NCBI GenBank assembly: GCA_023935145.1
Contig: CM043705.1
Location: forward strand, 53,189,084-53,253,083
Source of the DNA: Bretschneidera sinensis
Lineage: Eukaryota; Streptophyta; Magnoliopsida; Brassicales; Akaniaceae
Direction of reading: 5' to 3'
DNA: 64,000 bases
Part shown: piece after piece, positions 22,600 to 34,832 of the stretch
Layout: the number at the start of each line of letters is the position of its first letter
Position numbering within the stretch: the stretch's first letter is position 1
Notes under the pieces: generated by a model
What the model was told of the DNA's origin: nothing
Databases searched by the model: none
What the model saw: only the letters and a program-made list of their open reading frames with translations
Position numbers and translations under genes: made by a program

Positions 22600-22820
22600 T
22601 AGCTCAAAGTTCGTTACAACTTCCCTTCCATTGCATTTGTTGGCAGTCTTGTCATAAGGCCTAATTTTCCAACAAAAAACAAACATAACAAGTGAAATGG
22701 AAGTTTTGGAAGGTAAACATTAAGATATTTACAAATAAAAGTGGTCAAATTTATGATCATTAGGACCTTGCAACATCCATCTCGCTATCGAAAAGGGTCA
22801 AAAGGCCAAGATAAATATAC
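22600..22820 (-). pseudogene. Captured APETALA2-type exons (second AP2 domain)
   Basis: On the minus strand an exon at 22820-22767 encodes YIYLGL..LFDSEMDVAR and a second exon from 22660 down to about 22600 encodes YDKTANKCNGREVVTNFE. Both have AG acceptor sites; the first has a GT donor and its phase joins the second in frame (AAG|G gives Arg). Together they match the end of the second AP2 DNA-binding domain of euAP2/TOE factors (family pattern YIYLGLFDSEVEAAR then AYDKAAIKCNGREAVTNFE), including the conserved intron. Differences: a three-residue insertion (LTL) before FDSE, and A-to-P, A-to-T and I-to-N changes at conserved positions. The rest of the gene, including any miR172 site, was not found. 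The fragment lies in the same orientation as the Helitron. Confidence 0.78.
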
Positions 22821-23989
22821 CTCCATGCAACATAATTAAGGTTTCTTTGGTTGAACAAAGAGTTTTTTTTTTACCTAAAAGGGATAACAAAGATATTGGG
22901 AAGAGAAGAAAATACAGGAGAAACAAATGACATTCATAATTTTTCTTTAAAATGGCATAAATAAAGAGATCAACTACTCTCGTTAAAAGGAGATGCTACT
23001 TACCTGTAGGAAGTCTTTCATCTTTAGGCTTTGAGATTTCCATAACTTGATATTAGGCAGGAATGATACGTGACTCAATGTTTGTGGAAAAGGAAATGAC
23101 CAAAAAAATGAAGTTTAACGCTGAAGAGATTTACAGACCCATAAACAAAACTAAACTTCAACATTCATAGCTTAACATAAAAAGAGATCGAGCGTTGAAT
23201 CCAATAGCAATTTTCAACAACAAATTGGCTACATCCAAAATTATTTTTTTGTAATTTTCTCTCATTTTAGGAACCATGATATAGTTTACTACAAACCTCT
23301 TCCACGAGTTCTTCAAATTCCCAATAAAAATCGATAATCTCCAAATTTTGGAATAGTAGTTGTGAAAAATATATTGAAACCATCATAACACTTCATTAGA
23401 TGTGATCATGCTAAGAGAGAAAGAAGAATTAAAGAGAGAATAATCAATACCAAAAATCAATGACAAATTATTTCTTGATTAAATACGCCAAAGAGATTGA
23501 GAATAATAAGTACCAAAAATCAACAAAGAAGGTAGCAAAATTATTGGTCAAATTACAACCAACATAAAATTCCCAAATCGAGGAACCCAATCTTCAAATG
23601 CTAGTACCAAAATCAACAAAGAATCAGTACCAAAATCAAAAAGAAAATTTTGGAAAAAAAGGTAAAACAAAAGAGAAAAAAATTACCTAAAGAACTCGAA
23701 GCCAACTTTAGTCCTCTGCAAATAAGAACACAAAATATCAAACACATGGAGAAGAAGAATTGGAAAATAAACCAAAACCTAGAAAGAAGAAAATCGAATA
23801 ATCAGTTTGAATGAATTACAGTGTCTGGGCATCAATGGCTAGACCAGAGAGACCAAGAAACAATCGATCGTCGGTGTAAAAGGAGACAGAGAGAACGTGG
23901 GAGATTGGGTGTGGGAGTTGAGGTGTGAGTAGAGAACGTGGGAGATTGGGTTAGAGGAGACGTGAGGTGTGTGAGAGTAAATTATGGTA
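22821..23989. other. Helitron interior, 5' half
   Basis: On the minus strand 23960-23830 is CT-rich like a plant 5' leader. Exon-like blocks with good splice borders are visible (acceptor TTATTTGCAG near 23718; donor CAG|GTAAGT near 23003). They may be the start of the captured gene, but their translation was not recognised. Confidence 0.35.
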
Positions 23990-24335
23990 ATTTACGATTT
24001 TATACTTGATAACACAAAAAATAAAAAACTATACAATGGTTTTTTAGTCTTTTCAAAGAGTGAAAATTACGATTTAAATCTGATAACACAAAAAATATAT
24101 AATCATACAATGGGTTTTTATCTTTTCAGAAGGAAGGACACCAAAAGAGTGCTCTGGTTTTATTAATAGTAAGTATAGATGTATATTTTTTTAGCTTCAC
24201 TAGGACTCTAGGAGTTAATTTGCTCCAACTATAATAATATGTGGCGTAGGGAAATTATATTCAAGTTTGTCATATTGGTAAACTTATAAAATTAATTGAG
24301 ACATTAGTCCCTCATCATCAGACTGCTCCTTGTAA

Positions 24336-24714
24336 GGTTGGTCACGATTCAAGTTACTCTAAGCAGCTCACAACTCGGTTTATTCAGGCTCGACTTGATT
24401 TAGTGTTTTCGAGCCACTAGCCGAGTTTGAGTTTCAAATTAGACTCATTTAGTTAGACAAATCTAACTCAAATAATGAAAAGCTTAGTTCATTTGGCTTA
24501 CAAACTAACTTGATTATAATTTTTTATTATAATAATAATTTTTAATAAATATTTATATTTTTCATTGTAAATTATTTTAATTTTTGTATTAAATATATTT
24601 TTTATTTTAATTTAACAGTTGAACTCATTATGTTCATACTCGTTTTACTTCAAGTCACACTCAAGTTGAGCTCGAGTTTTTAAATACATGGCTCGATTTA
24701 ACTCGTTACCAGCC
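24336..24714. mobile_element. MITE-like inverted-repeat element
   Basis: The left end GGTTGGTCACGA and the reverse complement of the right end GGCTGGTAACGA match as terminal inverted repeats. The interior is AT-rich with repeated CTCGAGTTT/GAGCTCGAG words. No clear target duplication, so the class is uncertain. Confidence 0.45.
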
Positions 24715-25089
24715 TGTTAATGCTAGTTTTGCAACAGTTTTATGACTGAAAACCCATGTGGTTTTAAGTTTTTTTATTTATGGTTGCAAATGGATGGCCA
24801 ATACAGATTTGGACTGGACGTGACCAATATATCCGCTTTATTCCAAATGTTGGGTTTTGTGTACTTGGGATGAGACCCTGGCCCAAGCCATGGCCCAAAA
24901 AATGTAATAAGCTATATGGCTAGATGCCTACAACATTATTCGTGCTCATATAAACCAGGTCTTCGTTTACTAACTGAAGCCCTGAACCAGTACAGCAATG
25001 CCCATTTAATCCACGACTCCAACCCGCCCGTTTGACATGTCTGTCTGTCAGTTACAAGGAGAATACTCAGAGGGCAAAGAAGACGAGGA
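24715..25089. other. Upstream region of the SNAPc-like pseudogene
   Basis: Non-coding DNA before the ATG at 25090; the ancestral promoter would be here. No clear TATA box or snRNA-type upstream element was identified. Confidence 0.4.
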
Positions 25090-28000
25090 ATGGAGATGAT
25101 AGAGGGAGACGAGGGGTTATCAGTTCCAAGAGGTGGGCCCATATATGTCCCCAATATGGTCGGTCCTCTCACCAGGGTCCCTTACTTCCAGGCTTCTCTT
25201 CTCCGTGAACTTCAGGTTTCCTTTTTCTTTCCTTCCTTTCTCTCTTTCGTTTATTGTCCTTAGGAATTCCTTTGATTCTTATAAAAGATTTTGTTTCTTG
25301 TGAAGGATTTAGAGGCTGAATTGTGTTTGGCTTGCTCTCCAATTCCTGACGACGATGATATTTCGTGCGTATTCTCCTTCTCTTTTCGCTAATCTTTTAC
25401 TACTCTACTTGTTTCTTTAATATTTCACTTCGTTGCATGTTCATGAAGAGGCATTTTCTATTAGTCTACCGAATAAGTAATTTACAAGCCAAGGTCATGT
25501 TTCGTGTGAAGGGTTGATGACCTCGAAATTTTTACCGAGGAAGAATTGGCGGATTTGGCTATGAAGGAAGCTTTCAAGGTATATACTGCTACGATTTATT
25601 TTGTTAGTGTTGAGGAAGAATTATGTTTCGTTCACAAATTGTTTTTTGGTTTCTTATGTGGTTGATTGCAGGATGGAGATGACGCTGAAAAGAATTCTAA
25701 ACGACCTTCACAAGAGCACGCCGGTTCAAGGTGAGTGGTATTCAGAATTCCTTTCCATTTTTTCATTTCTTATAAGTTATAAGAAGGTTTATCACCTTAG
25801 GTTCCTACCTTCCAAATTCATTTCAGTGCAGGGTTTTTAGGGCACTGGACTTCGTCCATATAACAAAACTATAAAGGAACTGATTTAGGAACCGTCACAT
25901 ACTCACATATATGTTGATTCTCATGTATGTATATATTAGTTTCTCCTTTTGTTCTCTAATCTTGCTCCACTCTTTCTCCCAGTTACCGTGTTCATTTATA
26001 TACGAATAGGTAGCCTTTCATTTATCCTCTGAACAGAGAATCATGACCCTAAACTGGAACCTCTGGAGTAGAAATGCTAAACCATCTATCCCTTTTACCA
26101 GCTGACTACTCTAGAACATTTGGCGTTAGTCTGTAGATTTATGAATGCACTGGTATGGAAGAGTGATTTCATCTAGGTAGAATGTAATCGAGAAAAGGGT
26201 TAAAGGTAAGTACAAAATCACATGGGTTGGACAAAAGATTTGATTGTATGAGGATCCTACAAAGTGTGGTCTTAGACCCTGCTGGATTGAATGAAAGCAT
26301 TTATCCACCCACAATCAGCATGGTTTGGGATCTACTCTTAATTGAGTTGAGTTAACTCCAGTACCTCAGAAGACATGATTTTGACAAGGATTTAGTCTTC
26401 AATATTTTATTTTTCTGGAAATTATATGTTTCAATTTTTTTTTTTGGAAATCATATATCACACTTTCATACAGTGAATGCTTTCAATAGTTGGTTCCATG
26501 CGTATCCATGACCTGTTTAATCAAATTTTGCATTTATGTTTACCGTTCTAGTGAAGGCCATGCATTCTTTATCCTTATATATTGCTGTCAAGTCAGTACT
26601 CAATTTCTGTATTATCATTTAAAAGAATATATATAAAATATTCTGTATGCATTTTTTTTAATATATTAGAATCTCCATTTTCTTTAAAAATAATTTATTT
26701 TGTGTTATAAGGAAAAAAGACAATCATAAAGAATCAAGTGATAAAAATGCGCATTTAGAAAGCTGTGAAGGAGGAGAGAATACTTCAGCTCTATTCAAGT
26801 CCTCAAATGGACATCCCTCTGGAGCTAATTGCAATGCAACTATGACTAAAAACAAGTCAAAGAAGAAAAAGAGGAGGAAGACAAATAATTGTGCTGTTGA
26901 AGTATGTTTTCTGTCCTATTTTATTTATGATTTTTTCTTATGACTGTTGCTAATGTGTTTCTTCCAACTATTAGTGTAATGTCTATCATACTATACTTTG
27001 CTTACCAATAGATTTGGAAAATTGGATACCGAGCTGGTCAAATATTCGATATTTACTCTATTGTTATTGGTTTAGGAACGTAGATGTTGCTTCTGCTCCT
27101 GCCTCTAAACTAGTCCCACCACTCCAGCGCTGATTGGAATGCTGTTTAGCATGTTGAAATGCTTATCTTATATGGTGTTAATTATGCAAATAATTCATAT
27201 TTGTAGTGTTACTTGCCCCCAACCCCCAGGAAAAAAGAAAAAAGAAAAAAATCTTATTTGTAGAGCCTGAATGTGAACTTTATGCGTATTGATTGCTTGG
27301 TGAGTTCAATTTATGGTTTAGTGGTTTGCAGCATTTGCTTATAAGTTTGGAAGAAGCGTGTTAAGGGCATACCTGGTAATCTGTTTATCCTCTAGTTTGG
27401 AATCAAATTAGGTGCATTTATATATAGGTTATCGTAGAAGGTTTGCAATTACCTAGAAGTATATTGCAATCCAAAATGCTTGCAACAGTTTTTCCTGATT
27501 CCTATATTGCAAGATGGCTATAATGTAAAGGTGGAGCAATTGGCAAAAATCAAACAAAAGCAGGATGAAGACAAAGCAGCTGCAAGACTGCATTCCTTAA
27601 AGTTTGTATCACAACTCATTAATTGATGCATCTCTTCTGGTTTGTTCTAATTATTGTCTCTAATTTTGTTCAGCATTAGCTGCAAGATTCATGAATGAGC
27701 CACCCCATCCTTAGAGAGAGTTGAGAGGATGATATCCCTCAGGTCTTCAAATAATGCTAAAAAGGTCTGCTCCAAGAAATCTTTGATTTCTGAGGCCCTT
27801 TTATTTGGCCAGTATATTTTTGCTGTAACATGACTGTTTTCATGTTTATTTTTTTATTTGCTGAATCCGACTGTTCACATAAGAGTGTAGTTGAAAACTT
27901 TTCTTTTACTGTCTTCATGCTATATATTCTTCAATTTGTTCTACTTCCTTTTCATATTTTCTTTTATGCAGCTGATGAAGCCCTCAAACATTCCAGAGCA

Positions 28001-30763
28001 CATAGCTGTGCTGTATCCAGACGTTGTTCTTTGTGTTGAGATTTATCATAACACATGGAAATGGTTAAAGGTATACCATTTTACAGTTTTTCTCCTTGGA
28101 CATTTGATATTATTAACCAGGGCACTGATATTATTTTGTAGGTGTTTTACATTTCATATTAACAGATAAATGCACACTATTTTAGAAAGAAAAAAAAGAG
28201 AAGAAAACATTGAAAATAGAATTCATTTAAGGTATGTTAGAGGGATGTTATATAATATATATGCAGTCTTGAAGTTAAACTGGAATTTATGAGTGAAAAG
28301 TGTCTGAATATGTTTTTATGGCACCGAGGCATCAAGGATTAGTAATATGTCAATGTTATATGCTCATATTTTGTTTTTCTGCTTGAAATGTTTTTTGCTC
28401 TACTTCATTGGTTTATGTAGTTATGCATCTTTAGTGATTTTCAATTTGATTTATCTTCTAGATAGTATTTGCTTTTAAGGCTAAATTATGATTTTTGTCC
28501 CTGTACTTTAAGGGTAGTTTTAAAACAATCCCTATTATTTCACTTCTTCTAATTGGGTACTTAAACTTCTATTATTCCTCCAAGCGTCATAGACTAAAAG
28601 GAGGTCCATGTCAGTTGCTTACTCAGCTACAATTGGGGAAAATAAATCGCTCATTTTCCCCCTTTTAACTTTAATTATTACGCCAAAATTCTGCCTGGGT
28701 TTGTCAGTCTATGATGTTCAGAGCACTGCAGAATCACCACAGCAGCATGTAGGCGAGACCACACCAGTGTGAGCTATTGACTCCCAGGAGCTCACATGGT
28801 ATTTCCCTGTCTCACACCCCTCTCTTCCCCGCTTCATACACAAGAAGACGGGTCTTCTTGGGAAGACATTCTATTTTTTACGCATTTTGGCACCATATTT
28901 CCCCCAATTGTTGCTGAGTAAGCAGCTGACGTGGACCTCCATCTGATCTATGATGAAATATTGGATGAAATGTCCTAAATTGGACTGTTAGTGAAGTTTG
29001 AGTACCCAATTAGAACAATTGAAAGAATTAGGACTATTTTAAAACTACCCCTAAAGTACAGGGACAAGAATAATAATAAGTACTGGAATTAGTGAAGTTT
29101 GAGTACCCAATTAGAACAATTGAAAGAATTAGGACTATTTTAAAACTATCCCTAAAGTACAGGGATAAAATAATAATAAGTACTGGAATTCTTGTTGTTT
29201 ATTTGAACATTGCTGCATTGATGTTAAGAGGTGGGTGGTAGAAAAAACTGCATGAATGGGGATTTTGAGAACCTTTTACTTCTTTTTTTTGGGGGGATTG
29301 GGGTGTTAAGCTGTTGAGGTGGAAAGATCCTGAGAACCTGGGGATTCAAAATTTCAAAATTGTTATGGGGGTTGGTTTTCCTGCTCATATAGTTGATCGA
29401 GGATTACTGCTCTTAGTTTTCGATTAATTGTGGGTATTTAATCAGTGAGAATGGCATGAAATTGTAGTTGTTAGGTGGTAAGAATGTGAACTTTCGGAGG
29501 TCTCCTGAAACTTAGGTTTTAATTTATTTTTGCTTCTAGCAAGAAGAGTTAATGTTTACTTCTGGAGGATTGTGACTGATGCTGATTTGGTGACTCATAA
29601 GCTCATGTTTTGATTTCTAAAGCCGTCGAGCAACTGGGGTTCAATGTGCTTTATCTTTTCTGTATTCATTATGTAGTGAGATGGAAATATAAATAAATAA
29701 AAAAATAGAATAAAGTTTGATATTTTCGGCTGGAATCATAATACTTTATGATGTTTGTAACCATCCCAGTATGCCTTCTGCTTCTTGAAGTCCGATGCTG
29801 CTCCTGTTTCATGATGAACTAATTTGCTTCTTGTTTCTATATCTAACAGAATGCTATGCCCACGTAGGATGTATTTTGCAATGATTTGAGGGATCCATCT
29901 GCTATAGATTATAGCGAACCCATATTTGATTGGCTTAGAAATTCTAAGGATGATGCTTTGAGAAAATGGGAATGCATCCTAACTGGCGAGTTAAAGCAAA
30001 AGCAGAAAGCAATTTTTGGCAAGGTAAAAACCACGCATTTGCCTCACTTCAAAGCTGTTGACATGCACAAGACACGGTTTTCTAACTTAAGATTTCAATT
30101 TGGTGCTGGATATCTCTACTGCCATCAGGTACGGTTTTATATTGCCTTGTTCCTTTTTAGAGACTTTTTTCACTTTGCTTACAGATATTGCCGTATGACA
30201 AATGATGAGATGACAATTTCATAGTCTTACTCTTGTATTTGACATCTTGATGTTGATGTTCATAGCTGCCGTATTCTTAGATTCAAATTCTTAAGTGCCA
30301 GTCTGCATTCACCTGCGTGTTAATTGGCATTTGTATTTGGCATGAATTGATGGTAGTCCAAGTTTGAAACCGAGACATTACCCCCACTTGAGGAGAGATG
30401 CAACTGATGAGCTAAAGCTCACGGCCACTAGAATGGTTAATATAATGTTTCTACTTAATTTGATTATTTTGTTGGGTTACTTGGTAAAGGGAGACTGCAA
30501 GCATATGATTGTGATCAGAGACATGAGGTTGATTCACCCTGAGGACATTCACGACCGAGCAGCTTATCCTGTACAACTAAAACCACGTGTCCAGAAATGC
30601 AGTGTTTGTAAGATTTACAGAGCTACGAAGGTGACGGTTGAAGACAAGTGGGCCAAGCAGAACCCTTGTTATTTCTGTGATTATTGTTATTCCCTTCTTC
30701 ATTCCGAGGATGAGTCTGTGCTGTGTAGTAGAGTTTTCTGTGTATGATTATTTGCATGATTAA
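25090..30763 (+). pseudogene. SRD2: snRNA-activating protein complex subunit 3 (SNAP50/SRD2) pseudogene
   Basis: SRD2 is the plant homologue of SNAP50, a SNAPc subunit that binds the upstream element of snRNA promoters. Exons with phase-consistent GT..AG borders: 25090-25215, 25306-25364, 25512-25578, 25672-25730, 26712-26901, 27531-27601, 27674-27764, 27972-28070, 29868-30128 and 30490-30763. The product has an acidic N-terminus, a basic patch (KNKSKKKKRRK), a DEDKAAARLHSL helix, and the C-terminal zinc-binding domain ([34 protein letters not shown]). Three lesions break it. A TGA lies in exon 7 at 27696-27698, where the family has a sense codon. The exon for about 40 residues between WLK and the DVF block is missing (a possible relic near 28087). 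One extra base near 30730 shifts the last residues; in the shifted frame the expected ending [10 protein letters not shown] is followed by TAA at 30761. Splice sites are intact, so the decay looks recent. Confidence 0.85.
28481..29190. mobile_element. Long-TIR (MULE-like) element in the SNAPc pseudogene intron
   Basis: Inverted arms of about 200 bp (left 28481-~28700, right ~28895-29190) share GTCCCTGTACTTTA, TAATTGGGTAC and GGAGGTCCA/GTCAG. The right end is tandemly duplicated: 28990-29090 and 29091-29190 are nearly identical 101-bp copies. It lies in the interval where an exon of the SNAPc gene is missing. No target duplication was found and no protein is encoded. Confidence 0.7.
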
Positions 30764-33519
30764 TTTCTCTTGGTAGTAATATTATTAATTCATATCTCTT
30801 GGTAGTAATATTATTAATTCATATTCAACCGAAGGTTCAACCTCTTGTTTTTCTGCTCGATAAAAGATGGGTTTGTGGCTCTGGTAGTTATAAGTTTATA
30901 ACTGCTGTTATATAAGACATTAATCTTACAATGTTTAGATGAGGTAAGTCTCAAAGGCGAACCTATTTATGAAACATCTCAGTAGATCGTTTATGTTAAG
31001 AGTGAAATTTATATGTTTAGGATGAAAGCAACTAAGATGGAGATAAATTGAGGCTGCGTGCTTTATCTTAGTTCCCATCATAAAAGAAAAAAGGAGATAA
31101 ATAGAGATGAAGTGCCGACATGACATGGCTTATGACGAAAGAGATTAAAATATGTGCCTACTGCAGTGACTCGTTTAAGATGAGACATCATGTCTTATTT
31201 GTACATATGGTGGTATTTCTTTATCATCAAATGGATTTAATTAACTGAGAGATTTTTATCAAAAGGTTTTGGTTATGGTTAATGCTTTCATAAAATTTTT
31301 AATCGTTTTAATTGAATTAAATGAGAAGCTCTACATGTAACAAATTATTTTTTTGTAAAACCGTCTCAGTCACATACATGACAAATCCATTTGAAGTGTC
31401 AAAGCCAAATCATAAAACCGTCTCACATAGTAAATTTAATCTACCTAAATTTTTTTTCCCAAAAGTGAAAGACCATCACTGAGTAGGGAGATGGAAATGA
31501 TTAAATGCATCACATGTTTGTCCAAAGTTACATTATGAAAGACACCCACCACCTGGGGACAACCAACCAGGCAGGCCTAGACTTTTTAATCGCCGTCAAG
31601 TATTATGTGAGGATTGCTCATTCACTTCTAATGTTGAGACCGATGGTAGCTTTTTTTCTTGAAGGAAGACGGAGGATAATTATATATTATATTGGTAAAA
31701 TATTAATCAATGCACGGCATCAAGAAAGCAAAACCGAAGAAATCTAGAAAAATGCCTTCCTTTCGATTTTTTTTGGACGCCACTAAGAAATGACAAAGTG
31801 TTGGAGCAAAGGGTTAAAAAAAACTAATTGTGAGGTGGCGATCTTATCCAATATTCTAGTTGATGCTAGTCACTTTTCTCAATTATCAATCACATGCTGC
31901 AAATAAATTTTCTTTTTTTTTTTTCTCTTTTTGGATGGAAAGTTTTGCAAAGAAATTAGTAATGACTAGAGACATTCTTATCCGTGATTAACTTTGTTTT
32001 TTCATATTGCTTTAATTTTCATAGAGTTTTCTTTATAATCTTAACTAAAAAAAGATAAAAATAATCAAATTTGCTTCCGAAAAGTAAAGGAGAACATGTA
32101 ATTCGAGATGGAGGATAACTTTTTTTTCCCCTCTTATTAGTAATGTTATTGCCAAAATTTGCGGATAATTATTTGATCATAATATAAATTTATAATACTA
32201 TAAAAATTAAATACAATGTACGTATTATCTTGAGATTTAGTGAAATTACGTGTTATTTCATTTCTTTTATTTGATCAACATTGCACTACCTTTAGGTTTA
32301 ATGAAATTATATATTAATCCATTTATTTTATCCTATCAATACTATGCCACCTTAAAATTTAAAAAACTATGTGTTAATCCATCTACTTTATCCGGTTAAC
32401 ACGATAGCTATTGATAGATACTATTGTTTGACCTCAATTTTTTTACTAACTGTTTGCCATCAAGTTTAAATATAAGCAATTTTCATACTCAAACTAATAA
32501 TATCCATATAAAGCATTAAAAAATATATATATATACAATTTAATAGGTTAAAGTTGACACATGTCATTACATTATTGGATAACTGATTTAATAGTTCTTA
32601 ATAATTGCAGGCCTGTTCTTGGAAGGTTCAAACCGGCTTTAAACTCTCCCACATTTGCAGGGCATCAAATAAAGTTGCAAATTTGATTGTGAGATAAAAA
32701 GGAAGAGCAAGGAACCTTTGGTCTCTAGCAAATTGTTATCCCCTTGCTCTTATCTTTCGTGCATTTAAGAGGCATGAATTTAAGAGGCATTGTGTCCTCT
32801 AAGGATGACAACAAACTTCGCTTTTGTTTAATAATTTTTATAATTTTCTAACCAACAAAAAAGAAATGTCAATTACCCTGTTTGCAAAGGGTTATAGGCT
32901 AAACTTAAAAAAGTACTCGTAAATGACAACAGGTTTTACATTTTAGAGGTATGAATCAATGAGAGTTCGTCACATGAATTTGTTTTTTTTTTAATTTTTT
33001 ATTATTATCAATAAATTTTATCGATATTATTAATGAATTTTTAAAAAAAAAATACCAATGAAATCACCATAACAAAAATTGTAAAATAAAAATTTAACAC
33101 AAGCAAATTTACCTGTACCAACGCTCTTTCTTTTTTTTTTTTTTATACTCAATCTGGCCTTAAATCATTTTCTCCTATGTACTAATTTCTCCAAGTGGTT
33201 CAAAATGTCAAAAGTTTCATTTTTACTTTAATTTTTGTACGAACTAATAGAAGTATAGGACAATGACAAATGACTAATGGGATTACTCCATCAAAATTCA
33301 AAACTCATATTTATATGCTTTGCATATACGATTTTAACGCTTCTTGTTTGGATGTGTTTGCACTTCAAGCATCACGAGTTCAATAGAAAAATTACTTTTT
33401 AAGTATCATTGAATAATTTAGAGATAGAAAATGTAAATGTATATACTTTAAATTTAAATAATATTAAAAAAATTTAGTTTATTGTAAATATAAAATTTTA
33501 ATCCTACTAAAGCATTCTA
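30764..33519. other. Intergenic DNA downstream of the SNAPc pseudogene
   Basis: Contains an AT-rich direct repeat at 30765-30822 (a ~28-bp unit with TCTCTTGGTAGTAATATTAT twice) and a tandem array at 32215-32405. The frame at 31505-31747 was not recognised and is not supported as a gene. Confidence 0.5.
32215..32405. repeat. Diverged ~60-bp tandem repeat, three copies
   Basis: Three successive segments share the order ACCTT..TTAA..AAA-TATGTGTTAAT..CATTTATTTTAT..ATCAACA. Copies are strongly diverged. Confidence 0.55.
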
Positions 33520-33617
33520 ATATATCTTAGTTATATTATGACACTCTTCTGTAATATTAATCAGTTAGAATATATAAATTGTAAATTTTTATTTCAATCT
33601 CGTCATGGTATCAGAGC
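33520..33617 (+). mobile_element. LTR end plus initiator-Met PBS, retrotransposon relic
   Basis: TGGTATCAGAGC at 33606-33617 is the standard primer binding site complementary to tRNA-iMet, directly after a CTCGTCA end. The upstream ~90 bp looks like the 3' part of a copia-type LTR. No gag or second LTR was seen downstream. Confidence 0.45.
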
Positions 33618-34460
33618 AAAAAGATCAAAAAACGCTAAACACTTGCTTTTTTTCCTTTAAATCTAAAATCATAAAAAATATTGCTGCAATTATTTTTCTT
33701 TTCATCGAAATCTTTTATCCTGTTGTGTCTCCAGTAATATCATAATTAACATCGCATATACATCTAGCGTTGCATATGACTCTTCAATTCTTCTGATCCA
33801 TCAATTGATTCTGTCATAATCTTGCATGAATTATAATGTTCAATTTAAAAAACAAAACATACAACAAAGGCTTTAGTTCCTTGTGGTATTCGCATGCTGT
33901 ACGGGTCCCCTCTTAAAAACCCAAACATTATTATTTTACTTTTACTTGTAATCAATAACTCTCCATGAATAACGAGAGTTGTAATGTAATCAATAAAAAA
34001 ATATAACACCACCACATATCTTCTCCATTCATAGGTATTTTATTTTATTTTTGTTGTTTTTTCTTTTCTCGGTGGGTTTTTAGGGGAAAGCGAGAGTAGT
34101 GTAGTCTTTTGAGGAAGGACATAGAGAGATCCAAAGAAATTAATGCAGTTGAGCGACCTTTATCTGATTGGTTGCTGCACTCTACGTAAACGCCGTTTTC
34201 ACGTTCTTTCTTTTTCAGTGGAAAAAAAAATGTTCTTTCATTTTGTTTTCTTTATTCGAAGTACGTGGTAAAAAAAAAACCCATAAGTTTTCTTTTGAAA
34301 TGAGATGTGATGCCATGTAACTAAGGAGCATGTACTCCTCTTGTTCAAATGCGTTAAGATTAAATTTGACAAACTCCTAAGCTCAGCAGAAAAGCGATTT
34401 GGGGTTGATTGACTTAACAATTGTTTAGAAAAGTTTTTTTAAAATGATTTTTATTTGGGC

Positions 34461-34832
34461 AAAAGATAAAATTGTCTTTGAAGTTTTATGGTGTGATCAA
34501 TTTGATTTTAAATTTTAAGAGAATATTAATTTATTTTTGGGTTTTATTTTTTCGATTAATTAAGTTTTCAATCCAATTGAATCATCAAGAAACACGTTAA
34601 ACGGGCATATCAAGTCTCCCAAACACGGTAAAATTGATCTGAAAATTAAAATTTTAGGTATAAATTGATTTGAAAAATAAAAATCAGATATGTCTTTTTA
34701 CATATCTTTTGACAGTCCAATTAAAAGGGAGATTTAATTGATATGAAAAATAAAATTTAAAGTCAAATTGACACGACCTCGAAATTTAAAGTCAAATTAA
34801 CTCAATCATAAAACCGAAAAGATAAATTCGTT
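34461..34832. mobile_element. MITE-like foldback element
   Basis: The left arm from 34461 (AAAGATAAAATTGTC..GTTTTATGGTG..TTTGATTTTAAATTT) is repeated as reverse complement at about 34780-34832. Internal motifs such as TTGATTTGAAAAATAAAA also repeat. No coding sequence; class not assigned. Confidence 0.5.

Larger units (their letters stand above)
18908..24179 (-). mobile_element. Helitron, non-autonomous, 5.27 kb
   Basis: On the minus strand the element starts at 24179 with TCTATACTTACTATTAATAA, a typical plant Helitron 5' end (TC start). It ends at 18908 with a short imperfect hairpin around CAACACCGCGTTAGCGCATG followed by ...AGATGCTAG, the CTRR 3' end. The neighbouring bases are A before the TC and T after the CTAG, as required for insertion into an AT dinucleotide. 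No Rep/helicase coding sequence was recognised, so it is non-autonomous. It carries two exons of an AP2-type gene (22600-22820), a 354-bp foldback near its 3' end, and an approximate ~80-bp duplication near its 5' end (about 23990-24140). The rest reads as intron-like or unrecognised DNA. Confidence 0.78.

Noticed and set aside
30364..30489. Extending the last SNAPc exon leftward to a start at 30364
   Set aside because: The translation before 30490 does not match the family, and an AG acceptor directly precedes the conserved GDCKH; this part is intron.
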